In this document: positions 7,734 to 15,508 of the stretch, piece by piece | Layout: the number at the start of each line of letters is the position of its first letter | Position numbering within the stretch: the stretch's first letter is position 1 | Source of the DNA: an uncultured Subdoligranulum sp. | GTDB taxonomy: Bacteria; Bacillota_A; Clostridia; Oscillospirales; Ruminococcaceae | Reading direction: 5' to 3' | Assembly (NCBI RefSeq): GCF_937890665.1 | Contig: NZ_CALADU010000001.1 | Location: forward strand, 1 to 22,561 | Length of the DNA stretch: 22,561 nucleotides | Program-made: the position numbers and the translations under genes | Notes under the pieces: model-generated | Databases searched by the model: none | The model's input: the letters and a program-made list of their open reading frames with translations, nothing else | What the model was told of the DNA's origin: nothing

Positions 7734-8675
7734 TTATCGCCGAATCAGATCCGGCCAATAATGGGCGCAAAGTTTCCACGCTTGTTGCTGTTCATGAATG
7801 CTTTGTGCCAGATCCTGCCAAAACGCAAAATTGCTCCACCGTCCCGGAATCAACCATCCCGGCAATGAATCCAGAATATTTGGCAACATCAGTGCTGCCA
7901 GCACCGCCAATACAAACCAAAAGACCGTTCCGATTCCTTTCGGCCATAAGCAAGACCATCGGATTGTCGTCACGAAGAAAGCCACCCCCACCACAAAAAG
8001 CGGAAAACCGCAAAACAGTGTCATAATCCACACCCGTTGGGGGCCATACACAATACATTGCGGTGATTCAAGGCCCACCGCGGCACACCATGTTTCCACA
8101 TCCTCTTTAGGTGCATCCCACGATACGCCGCGCAGCTCAGCGCAAGTCAGATTTTCTTGCGTGGGAAATAAGAAAACGCTCTCCTTTGCCGAAAACACGC
8201 CGGTAATCGTATACGTCTTTTTTTGTGCAAGGACTTTCATCCCCACAATATCGGTACTGCCAAACAGTGTTTGTGCTAAGGCTTCAGAAAGGGCACATTC
8301 GTTTCCGTAGATACTGGGCGAACAACCTTGCTGGTATGGTACAGGCAGACAATCCTCCGCACTGCCATAATATCCAATCCCAACAACAGCATCCGCATGA
8401 CGGCCATTGGATGTCGAGATGGTAACGTCTTGTTGCCCCCAAAAACTCGCATAGATTCCTTGCGTATTCTTATCGCTTGTGGTAAAAGTTTCTACCTGAT
8501 CCAATACATCCGTCGCTATGGGTGATGCAAATCGAACGCCCGTGGTCTGACAAAAGCTCCGTTGCCGCTCTAAATGCTGCCACAACATAATTTCCAGAAG
8601 AAACACCGTCAGAAGCAAAATCGGCCCATACCAGCGGCGACGGGCTGGCGGCAACGCCAAATATTCAGGATTCAT
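7734..8675 (-). CDS. MacB/FtsX-like ABC permease-type membrane protein without an ATPase partner
   Basis: A 313-aa membrane protein. One N-terminal membrane segment (about residues 16-33) is followed by an extracytoplasmic region of about 180 residues and then by membrane segments at about 216-238 and 245-266. The extracytoplasmic part contains ECALSEALAQTLFGS and KKTYTITGVFSAKE, which match the pattern of the MacB periplasmic core domain. Membrane topology is shorter than a standard four-helix MacB, so it may be a reduced relative. It is the last gene of the operon, overlapping the adaptor gene by 11 nt (GAGG 7 nt before the ATG). MacB-type permeases normally act with an ATPase and an MFP adaptor. 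The adaptor is next door, but no ATPase gene lies in the window. Confidence 0.7.
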   Translation of the reverse strand: MNPEYLALPPARRRWYGPILLLTVFLLEIMLWQHLERQRSFCQTTGVRFASPIATDVLDQVETFTTSDKNTQGIYASFWGQQDVTISTSNGRHADAVVGIGYYGSAEDCLPVPYQQGCSPSIYGNECALSEALAQTLFGSTDIVGMKVLAQKKTYTITGVFSAKESVFLFPTQENLTCAELRGVSWDAPKEDVETWCAAVGLESPQCIVYGPQRVWIMTLFCGFPLFVVGVAFFVTTIRWSCLWPKGIGTVFWFVLAVLAALMLPNILDSLPGWLIPGRWSNFAFWQDLAQSIHEQQQAWKLCAHYWPDLIRR

Positions 8676-10119
8676 CTTGCAGCCTCACTGTATCACCAGC
8701 CTGTACCGATTTGCTACTACTGACGACGATCCGCGTTTGAGAATCCAGCGCTCCTGAAACGGCTACCGTGGAATCTCCAGTTTCCAATACAGTTACTGAG
8801 AGCCGAACCAACACATTTTGCAATCCCAAAATCGTATTTTTCTCCTCCACAGCCAGTACATATTGTCCTTGGTTATCTTGCCGAACCGCTGTGTTGGGAA
8901 GCACCAGATTTTGTCTTGCTCCTTGTACCGAGGCCGTAACCGCCACCGCACCAGCAGACCACGCGCCCTTTGGCAGTGTAGCTGTGGCCATCACAACGCC
9001 ATCCGCATCTGGCGCTGACAAGCTTTGTACCGCAGCATCTCCATTTGCTTTATTTTGCTCCGCATGAAGGATCGTCCCAACAGAGACCAACTCGGCTTGT
9101 TCTTCCTCCAAGGGAACTTCCAGCCTATACTCTACATCTTGATCCGCCAGCAAGCCCCCTACGGTGGAACTGGGTTCACCGGGTTTAAGGTTCAGCGTTA
9201 CAACCGTTCCATCTTTTGGCGCCAAATAGCAGGCCCCTGCATTTTGCAAGGCAAGCAAAGCGTCCAACTCTGTTTGCAATATAGCTGCTTTTGCCTGACT
9301 GACCGCTGCTGCTGCCCGATCGGTTTGGTTTTGCTCTGCCACTGCATCTTCTTCCTCTTCCAAAGCATGGAGGGCGCTATTTCGTGTATCCTCGGCACTT
9401 TGAGCCGCCGACAAAGCGGATTCATTGGCAGCTTCCGCGGATTTCTTGGCTTGGTAAAGTTCCTCTTCTGCCGCCTCCAAAGCTGCCGTAGCAGTTTTTA
9501 TTTCTGCCTCCTTTTGAGCCTCCGCCTCTTTTTGCGGCAGTTCCGAATCCAAGGGTGCATTGCGAGCATCCTCCACCGCCCGTGCCGCCTCATCCCGTTT
9601 TTGTTGGGCACGCGCCACGCTTTCTTCCCCATCTGCGTAGGTATTATGGGTCTGTTCATAGGCACGTTCCAGTTGTTGTTGCGCAAGTTGCGCATTGTAA
9701 GGATCAGCGGTATCTCCTTCCGCCTGTTGCTGGGCCTGCACCTGTACCTGCTGCAGTTCTGCTTGCTTGGAGTCCACAGCCCGAGAAACTTCTCCTGCAT
9801 CAAAAACTGCCAGCGTATCTCCAGCTTTTACACTTTGTCCCACCTGAACCGGCACCTGAAGCACCAGCAGCCCTTCCGGTAAAGTAAATGGCTGGCCGCC
9901 GGCATAGGAAATCGTCCCATTTGTCAAAAGACTTTGGCTCACCGTTCCGGAACTGGGTGTTTGAACAACAACAGTTGGCATCGTTGCCCCGGCAGTTCCC
10001 CTTGCCACCAATGTAACTACCAGTAAAGCCGCAAAAAAGCGCGCAATATTCCCCAGTCGGCGCAACTGCTGCGGATCACTGTTACGCACTATGGCCGTAA
10101 GCTGATCCGTCAATCTCAT
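8665..10119 (-). CDS. HlyD/MFP-type periplasmic adaptor-like protein
   Basis: A 484-aa membrane-anchored protein. It has one N-terminal membrane helix (about 23-45), a lipoyl-like half-motif (about 65-108, with VQVGQSVKAGDTLAVFDAGE), a very long Ala/Glu/Gln-rich coiled-coil (about 110-290), a second lipoyl-like half (YLAPKDGTVVTLNLKPGEP) and C-terminal beta-barrel/proximal parts ending GDTVRLQDES. This is the domain order of membrane fusion proteins that couple MacB-like or other exporters. In Gram-positives such proteins extend outside the membrane. The ATG overlaps the upstream lipoprotein stop as ATGA, with GAGGA 9 nt upstream, indicating translational coupling. Its physical partner is probably the following MacB-like protein. 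Confidence 0.85.
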   Translation of the reverse strand: MRLTDQLTAIVRNSDPQQLRRLGNIARFFAALLVVTLVARGTAGATMPTVVVQTPSSGTVSQSLLTNGTISYAGGQPFTLPEGLLVLQVPVQVGQSVKAGDTLAVFDAGEVSRAVDSKQAELQQVQVQAQQQAEGDTADPYNAQLAQQQLERAYEQTHNTYADGEESVARAQQKRDEAARAVEDARNAPLDSELPQKEAEAQKEAEIKTATAALEAAEEELYQAKKSAEAANESALSAAQSAEDTRNSALHALEEEEDAVAEQNQTDRAAAAVSQAKAAILQTELDALLALQNAGACYLAPKDGTVVTLNLKPGEPSSTVGGLLADQDVEYRLEVPLEEEQAELVSVGTILHAEQNKANGDAAVQSLSAPDADGVVMATATLPKGAWSAGAVAVTASVQGARQNLVLPNTAVRQDNQGQYVLAVEEKNTILGLQNVLVRLSVTVLETGDSTVAVSGALDSQTRIVVSSSKSVQAGDTVRLQDES

Positions 10120-10673
10120 GCCGGATCATCCTCAATCAACAAGATTCTAACCGTCTGTGCCACGAAGCAATCCCCTTGCCAACTGCCGAAAAGATTGACC
10201 GTTTGCCCTTCTTGCAGTGCTGAAGCATCGGCAGGCTGCGGTTCTTCATGGCCTCCGTTGTAGATACGCATCGTTTCAATGACAGCTTGCGTTATATCTC
10301 CCTCGACCGGCTCAGTGTCAATGCCCGCTGCTGCAACCGCCACACCGCCCGAATCTCCTGTGACAGTGATTGGAATCAGTGAAAAGGAAGTCTCCTCAAC
10401 CGATTGAATTTTTCCTTGAAGGTCAGGATTCTGCAAAGATGTTTTGGTAAGTTCGCTTTGCGCTGGATCTACTGTTGCAGAGGGCGTCTGAGCAGGCATC
10501 TCCGGTTCTGATGTTTCCTCCGGTACGGTTTCCATTTCGCTGCTTGCCTCGCTCTGCGATACGGAACTTGTATTCGAGTCTTCTTCTACATTTGCCGCAC
10601 ACGAAGTAAACAGCAACGCGGTAGCTGCACAAGTTACAGCCGCCAAAACAAACAGAAGCACTATACGTTTCAT
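10116..10673 (-). CDS. Small lipoprotein, DUF5666-like C-terminal part
   Basis: A 185-aa secreted lipoprotein. The signal peptide MKRIVLLFVLAAVTCAATAL leads to a lipobox LFTSC with Cys25 as the lipidation site. A Ser/Glu/Pro-rich linker spans about residues 30-75. A compact beta-rich region then starts at GKIQSVEETSFSLIPITVTG and contains DASALQEGQTVNLFGSWQGD, a pattern that resembles the DUF5666/OB-like fold. That assignment is tentative and no function is known. The ATG at 10673 is preferred over 10682 because AAAGGA lies 8 nt before it. The longer frame runs into the permease gene. Spacing is 5 nt after permease 2 and ATGA-coupled to the adaptor, so the gene is an integral part of the operon. 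Confidence 0.75.
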   Translation of the reverse strand: MKRIVLLFVLAAVTCAATALLFTSCAANVEEDSNTSSVSQSEASSEMETVPEETSEPEMPAQTPSATVDPAQSELTKTSLQNPDLQGKIQSVEETSFSLIPITVTGDSGGVAVAAAGIDTEPVEGDITQAVIETMRIYNGGHEEPQPADASALQEGQTVNLFGSWQGDCFVAQTVRILLIEDDPA

Positions 10674-10678
10674 CGTTT

Positions 10679-11503
10679 TCATCCTTTCACTGCACCAGTC
10701 AACAACCCTTGTTCCAAATACTTCTGTCCAAAGGAAAAAATCAACACGGCCGGCAATAGCATGATAAGACTCGCTGCCATTGTCAATGCCAAATCTTCCC
10801 CTGTGGTATTGGTCAGATACAAAGACAAGGGCCAGTTGGAGGGTGTTTTCAAAAAAGTCATTGGTTGCTCTAAGGCATTCCACGCATCAAGAAATCCCAT
10901 CGTCAGAGCCGCTAATACGCCGGGTGCTCCTACGGGCAGGCCAATACGCCAAAACTGCTGCCAAGGCCCAGCTCCATCGATGGCCGCCGCCTCCAATAAT
11001 TCTTTGGGAACCGAGTCAAATCCGCGGCACATAATAAACACGGGAAAAGTACTGAATGCGCCGGGAAGAATCACCGCCCAGACGGTATCCAACAAACCAA
11101 AAGTATGAAGTGTCAAATAACTGGGCACCATTGTAACCTGAAACGGCAGCAGCATGAGCACAAGATACAACATTCTGAGTTCCCGCCGACCACGGAAATG
11201 CATCCGCGACAAGGCCCATGCAGCAGGTGCCCCCACCAACAGTTGTCCCAAAACTTGCGGAAACACCTGCGCACAGGTATTCCAGTAGGTAACGAAATAC
11301 GCTGGCGTATCCAGCAGCAATTCCACCAACGGTTGTAACGTAGGCCAACTCGGCAATAATGTCCATTGAGCCTGCCCCTGCCCAGTCAGCGCCGGCCCCA
11401 AGGTGTACTGCAGTTCTCCGTCACCAGTCAGCGCCCCTACAAACAATAACCATAAGGGTCCCCAGACCAGCAAAGCAAAGGGAAGCAAAAAATATTTTTT
11501 CAT
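10679..11503 (-). CDS. CUT1-type ABC sugar transporter permease, MalG/UgpE-like
   Basis: An inner-membrane permease of 274 aa with about six hydrophobic segments. The ATPase-docking EAA loop is clear: LEAAAIDGAGPWQQFW followed by RIGLP. The C-terminus EQGLLTGAVKG is characteristic of the second permease (MalG type) of carbohydrate uptake CUT1 systems. It would pair with the permease encoded 18 nt upstream and the solute-binding lipoprotein before that. No ATPase is encoded nearby. CUT1 systems in Firmicutes often use a shared MsmK-type ATPase encoded elsewhere. The ribosome binding site is weak; translation may depend on the upstream gene. Confidence 0.92.
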   Translation of the reverse strand: MKKYFLLPFALLVWGPLWLLFVGALTGDGELQYTLGPALTGQGQAQWTLLPSWPTLQPLVELLLDTPAYFVTYWNTCAQVFPQVLGQLLVGAPAAWALSRMHFRGRRELRMLYLVLMLLPFQVTMVPSYLTLHTFGLLDTVWAVILPGAFSTFPVFIMCRGFDSVPKELLEAAAIDGAGPWQQFWRIGLPVGAPGVLAALTMGFLDAWNALEQPMTFLKTPSNWPLSLYLTNTTGEDLALTMAASLIMLLPAVLIFSFGQKYLEQGLLTGAVKG

Positions 11504-11521
11504 ATTGTTATACTAGGTCAC

Positions 11522-12403
11522 TTACAGGCGCCTTACCAAAACAGCAATGATGACCAATAAGGTCAAAGCCACCAAAACCGCGGCCGCACATAGGCGCGGT
11601 AAATCCAATGCCAAAAACCAGTTGTTGAACAAGTGCTGTAATAAGTAGATGCTATTGTGCGGATAGGCGCCCGCCACGAGGTATGCCTCGCGAAACACTT
11701 TATACGTGTTGAGCAGGCTTAAAATACCGGTAACCAAAAGCGTGGGGGCCAAATTTGGCAGCGTGATCGCCGTAAAGCGTTTCCATACACCCGCACCATC
11801 TACGGCGGCAGCCTCGTACAATTCTGCGGGAATCGTTTCTAATCCACTGGACCAAAGAATGCTGTCATACCCTACATTTTTCCAAAGATAGGTAGCAATC
11901 AATACCCAAAAAGCGGCGTCTGTTCCCATAAAATCGCAATCCGTTCCCAGTAAGGTGTTGAGTAACCCTGTACGGGCAAACAGTACTTTCCATAGTAATG
12001 CGATACTGGCCACTGGAATAGCCATCGGCAACAAAAAGGTAGTGCGGTACCAGCCGCCCCAGTTGGTGCGCTGTAAGGCTTTCATTCGCAATGCCAAAGC
12101 CAGTGCGAGACTGCTTGCCAACAGAAGCGGGACACAAACGCCGGTAAAGCGGGCGGTATTACGAACCGCCAGCCGAAAGGCTTCATTTTGCAAAACAGAT
12201 TGATAATTTGCAAACCCCACAAATTTGCGTCCCAGCGTGTCGCAAAAGCTTCGGCGTACCGTTTCCACAAAAGGCGCCAGCAAAAAAAGCGTTACACCGA
12301 TAAGACTCGGCGCCAAAAATAGATAGGGAGTATAGTTTATCTTCCCTAACCGTTGACGCACGCTTACTTTTCCTTTTGGGTGTACGGATGTTTCGCGTTT
12401 CAT
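11522..12403 (-). CDS. CUT1-type ABC sugar transporter permease, MalF/UgpA-like
   Basis: A 293-aa inner-membrane permease. The N-terminus YTPYLFLAPSLIGVTLFLLA is typical of MalF/UgpA-class permeases, and the EAA loop YEAAAVDGAGVWKRFT followed by AITLP lies at about residues 195-215. It pairs with the MalG-type permease to form the membrane channel of a carbohydrate or glycoside importer. The start codon overlaps the stop of the solute-binding protein gene as ATGA, a sign of translational coupling. The substrate cannot be inferred from the permease. Confidence 0.93.
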   Translation of the reverse strand: MKRETSVHPKGKVSVRQRLGKINYTPYLFLAPSLIGVTLFLLAPFVETVRRSFCDTLGRKFVGFANYQSVLQNEAFRLAVRNTARFTGVCVPLLLASSLALALALRMKALQRTNWGGWYRTTFLLPMAIPVASIALLWKVLFARTGLLNTLLGTDCDFMGTDAAFWVLIATYLWKNVGYDSILWSSGLETIPAELYEAAAVDGAGVWKRFTAITLPNLAPTLLVTGILSLLNTYKVFREAYLVAGAYPHNSIYLLQHLFNNWFLALDLPRLCAAAVLVALTLLVIIAVLVRRL

Positions 12404-14691
12404 TGCTTTTCCGCCAGATACAGGCTCAGATCAGACTTCATACCGTTCACGGCGTCGTCCACCGTTTCTTGTCCTTGAATAATCGCATCCGCATGATTGA
12501 TAAAGCTTTCTTCCAAAACCGCAGGCACAATCACCGGCGTAGTGCAGCTTTCCAACAGTGCCTGAATATCTCCATGGAAGGCAGAGTTGCCGTACTGCTC
12601 GTTATTCATCACAGAATCCAGTTTTTCACCTAGACAGTCTGCCCGCACCGTCGTACCGTCGCCATAGTAGTTTTCCTGCACAGCGGAATCAAAGAAGGTA
12701 GCTGCCAACTGCTTGGATGCCTCCAGTTGTTTCCCGTTCGCATTCACACCTACCAAAACCTGCGGTGTATAGGCGCCTTGTGTAAGGCCCGGACGCAAAA
12801 TCATCTCGCAGGAAATCTTGTCGGAACTATAATTCATGGTATCTTCTCGGCGCGCCATAGCTAATATAGAGAACGGCGTTTTCATCGAAAACCAGCCATA
12901 GAGGGCATGTCCGGAGTCGGTATATTCGCCCTGTTCCGGGTTGATCTCAATAATGTCTGTTCCGGTCCAGCTTTGGGCGCTTCCGGTATTATTCTCCAAA
13001 GTATAATTTCGGATACCGTAATAGTCCGACACCGTCTGGACAAACGACATAACCTCACGCAGAGCGCTTTCGTTCAATGTGTTTCCCTGCAAAATAGCGC
13101 TTCCGCAGACAGGCAGAAGGAAATCCGCAAACTGTTTTGCATTGGTCATGCACAACGCATATCGCTGGTCTCCCGGCGGTGTCTCATAATAGTCGGAACT
13201 CTGATCACCCAAGTCCGCGCGAGGTGCTGCATCCAGCACTGCTTGCTGAAGAGCGGTAAGATCGCTCAGCCCATCCAAAGAGCCCGCATCCCCGATCAGC
13301 ACCGGTACGCTGAAACGAGCCGGCATGACATACACTTTGCCATCTTCCACAAAAGGATTTGCCAAATTGTCTTGTAGGTCACTGACCGGCACTGTATCAG
13401 CAAGATCTGCTAAAAGCCCTTTTTCCGCATAATTTTGATAGTCTACCCCATCCAAAATCAGCAAATCCGGTCCTTCACCAGCCAGCAGCTCGGTGTTGAG
13501 CTGCGTCAGCGCGTCGTTGCGTGCGGTGGACAGATCCTGCGCATCCTCCGGGATCGCCACTGTAAACGTCACATCCACATCGGGATGCTGCTGTTTGTAT
13601 TGATTGATCGCTGCACGTGCCGTTTGGGAATCCTCCAACGACCACACTGTCAGGGTTGTTTCCGCTTTGGTTGGCAACGAATCATCGTAATGGTAACGAT
13701 ACATCCGGATTGTAGAATCGTCCCCATGCATCGTAACCAAAAAGTCGCCGTTAGCCGCACGACAGATAGAACTGGGATAGTTGCTGGACAAGCTCATGGC
13801 CATACCATCCGCCGCCATGATCTGCTCTGGCAAAGTTCCGCCCGAAGCTAGACGGTAAATGCCTTTCGGCGTCGGATAGTACACCGCTCCATCCGCATCT
13901 CCCGCTAAGGCGAAGCTGGTGGCTTCACTCAGAGACTCCAATATTTGCGTGCTGTTGCCGCTTTGGACGTCCAATTTCATCAGCGGCATGTTGCCGGTTT
14001 CGTCATAGTAGAGATACAGAAGTTGATCGCCGGCTATTGTAGGTTCTACACCACCGCCATATGCGGCCATGCCCCCCAAAGCAAGCGTTTCTTCTTCCCC
14101 GGTCTCTCGATCATGGCACACCATCTTTTGTGTAACGCCTTCTTGGCCGTATTGTACCTGAAACAGCAGCAAGTCATTCTGATAAAACACGGCCGATTGA
14201 ACCGCGTCTGCCTCAGCGATGTCTAGCTGCTCTAACATACCATCCGCCGCTTGTAAATAGAGACTATAGCGATTCTCGGCACGGCCATTTTCTCCCCTCA
14301 CTACGCTTCCCAAGCAAACCGTACCGTCCGGCGCGCTCCAAACTTGGCTGATGAATCCATCGACCTGCTCGCTCCAACCGGGATCTTCCTCCGTCCAATT
14401 TTCCCCATTGTCCGTGGATGTTAGCCGAACCAACGTCCCTGTTTCAAACGTTGTGGGATCCTGCTCATAGACATACATGACCAACGAGCCGTCATCCAAC
14501 AAAGCGGGGAATCCGGCAATTTCTCGACCGCCCAAGTCCACCTCATTCTCTACCCAGCGCCCCATCTGCGTTTCTGCAGCTGTCGCAGCAGAGGTTTCCC
14601 CGCTGGCTGGCGCGGCTTCATTCCCACCACAGGCCGTCAAACTTACGACCATCGCCATAGCCAAAGCGATGTTTCTGGATCGTTTCGTTAC
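12400..14691 (-). CDS. Large lipoprotein: propeller-like N-terminal half fused to a CUT1 solute-binding domain; start codon apparently lost
   Basis: The frame from 14691 gives 763 residues, against about 420-550 for ordinary CUT1 binding proteins. A signal peptide (KRSRNIALAMAMVVSLTACG) gives Cys21 as the lipidation site. Residues about 40-340 are beta-rich with a perfect Asp-box, S-T-D-N-G-E-N-W (92-99), and repeated short strands with D-G turns, like a sialidase/BNR-type propeller. From about residue 345 (TLTVWSLEDSQTARAAINQY) the sequence follows extracellular solute-binding family 1, including LLAGEGPDLLILDG. A near-perfect AAGGAGG (14703-14697) is followed 5 nt later by GTA (14691-14689) where a start codon is expected. 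The first canonical in-frame starts are TTG 14664 and ATG 14658, both inside the signal peptide. The upstream TTG at 14757 lies before the promoter. Confidence 0.85.
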   Translation of the reverse strand, partial: VTKRSRNIALAMAMVVSLTACGGNEAAPASGETSAATAAETQMGRWVENEVDLGGREIAGFPALLDDGSLVMYVYEQDPTTFETGTLVRLTSTDNGENWTEEDPGWSEQVDGFISQVWSAPDGTVCLGSVVRGENGRAENRYSLYLQAADGMLEQLDIAEADAVQSAVFYQNDLLLFQVQYGQEGVTQKMVCHDRETGEEETLALGGMAAYGGGVEPTIAGDQLLYLYYDETGNMPLMKLDVQSGNSTQILESLSEATSFALAGDADGAVYYPTPKGIYRLASGGTLPEQIMAADGMAMSLSSNYPSSICRAANGDFLVTMHGDDSTIRMYRYHYDDSLPTKAETTLTVWSLEDSQTARAAINQYKQQHPDVDVTFTVAIPEDAQDLSTARNDALTQLNTELLAGEGPDLLILDGVDYQNYAEKGLLADLADTVPVSDLQDNLANPFVEDGKVYVMPARFSVPVLIGDAGSLDGLSDLTALQQAVLDAAPRADLGDQSSDYYETPPGDQRYALCMTNAKQFADFLLPVCGSAILQGNTLNESALREVMSFVQTVSDYYGIRNYTLENNTGSAQSWTGTDIIEINPEQGEYTDSGHALYGWFSMKTPFSILAMARREDTMNYSSDKISCEMILRPGLTQGAYTPQVLVGVNANGKQLEASKQLAATFFDSAVQENYYGDGTTVRADCLGEKLDSVMNNEQYGNSAFHGDIQALLESCTTPVIVPAVLEESFINHADAIIQGQETVDDAVNGMKSDLSLYLAEKQ

Positions 14692-14718
14692 GTCTACCTC
14701 CTTCAGTTCTTGCTTTTC

Positions 14719-14751
14719 AGTATAATCTTCCTGTCTTGAATTGTCCTTAAA
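14719..14751 (-). promoter_or_regulatory. Promoter and response-regulator box of the six-gene operon
   Basis: On the minus strand TTTAAG (14751-14746) and TTCAAG (14740-14735) form a direct repeat with an 11-bp period. Ten nt after the second box is the -10 element TATACT (14724-14719). A poor -35 (AGGACA) is covered by the repeat, as expected for an activator-dependent promoter of the OmpR class. The layout is the same as at the divergent promoter on the other strand. Transcription would start near 14712, leaving about 20 nt before the coding region. Confidence 0.7.
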
Positions 14752-14766
14752 AAACAAAGGAGATTT

Positions 14767-14799
14767 TTCAAGGTTTCTTCAAGACAAAAGGTGTATAAT
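14767..14799 (+). promoter_or_regulatory. Promoter and response-regulator box of the two-component genes
   Basis: TTCAAG at 14767-14772 and again at 14778-14783 form a direct repeat with an 11-bp period. Ten nt later there is a perfect -10 box TATAAT (14794-14799). The repeat occupies the -35 region, which itself is poor. The second box plus AC (TTCAAGAC) is identical on both strands of this intergenic region. Positive autoregulation by the encoded OmpR-type regulator is the natural reading. Confidence 0.72.
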
Positions 14800-14832
14800 A
14801 GAAAATAGGAAATGGAGTATCAGGAGTATAGA

Positions 14833-15508
14833 ATGAGAATTTTAATGGTTTGTATTGAACACTGCTCTTTGTGAAGCCTTACGTCCTGCACTGGAATCTG
14901 CCGGTTACCGTACAGATTTTTGTCATAACGGTACCGATGGGTTGAGTTTGCTGACCAGCGGTGCCTATGATGTTTGCATTCTGGACCGTATGTTACCGGG
15001 GCTGGATGGCCTTAGTCTTCTGCGCGCTGCCCGTTCTAGCGGTATCACTACCCCAGTTCTCATGTTAACCGCGCTTTCTGGTATTGGTGAACGTGTGGAC
15101 GGGTTAGACGCCGGCGCAGACGATTATCTGGCAAAGCCGTTTGACACACGGGAACTTTTGGCCAGATTGCGCGCCTTAAGTCGTCGCCCCGGTACCACAG
15201 CCGCAACTTCCCTGCACAGCGGCGATGTAACGCTTTCTCCCACAGAGCTAACCCTCACAGGCCCCAAAGGTTCCGTCCACTTAACTAAGCGGGAATGTGA
15301 TCTTTTGGAGGCACTATTACGGACTCCCGGCAGGTTGCAAACCCGACCACTGCTTTTGGCACAAGTTTGGGGGCCATTAGCGGAGGTAGAAGACGCCAAT
15401 TTGGATTGTTACATTCATTTTGTGCGCCGCCGTTTACAGTCTGTGGGTAGTTCCGCCAAAGTTATAACGGTGCGCGGCAGTGGGTACAAATTTGAGGTCC
15501 AGCCATGA
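14833..15508 (+). CDS. OmpR/PhoB-type response regulator with frameshifted 5' end
   Basis: A DNA-binding response regulator that would be phosphorylated by the adjacent kinase. The main frame (from a TTG at 14855, 217 aa) has the phosphoacceptor Asp44 (VCILDRMLPGLDG), Thr72, Lys94 (YLAKPFD) and an OmpR-type winged helix ending VITVRGSGYKFEV. The proper start is ATG 14833, with AGGAG 6 nt upstream. It reads MRILMV, the normal first beta strand, but continues in another frame (CIEHCSL, stop at 14872-14874). The join to NTALCEAL needs a frame change. The acidic pair normally found between these segments (as in V-E-D-N) is absent in all frames, so the metal site needed for phosphorylation is missing as read. 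The stop overlaps the kinase start as ATGA. Confidence 0.85.

Noticed and set aside
9025..9882. Plus-strand open frame opposite the adaptor coiled-coil
   Set aside because: The Leu/Phe/Arg/Cys-rich translation arises from the complement of Glu/Ala/Gln-rich coiled-coil codons.
14692..14757. TTG at 14757 as start of the solute-binding protein
   Set aside because: It would add 22 charged residues before the signal peptide, lacks a ribosome binding site and lies upstream of the inferred transcription start (about 14712).
14866..14878. Programmed +1 frameshift at TTG-TGA to rescue the response regulator
   Set aside because: The product would read MRILMVCIEHCSL joined to EALRP, still without the acidic pair, and no stimulatory signal is visible. 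A mutation or error is simpler.
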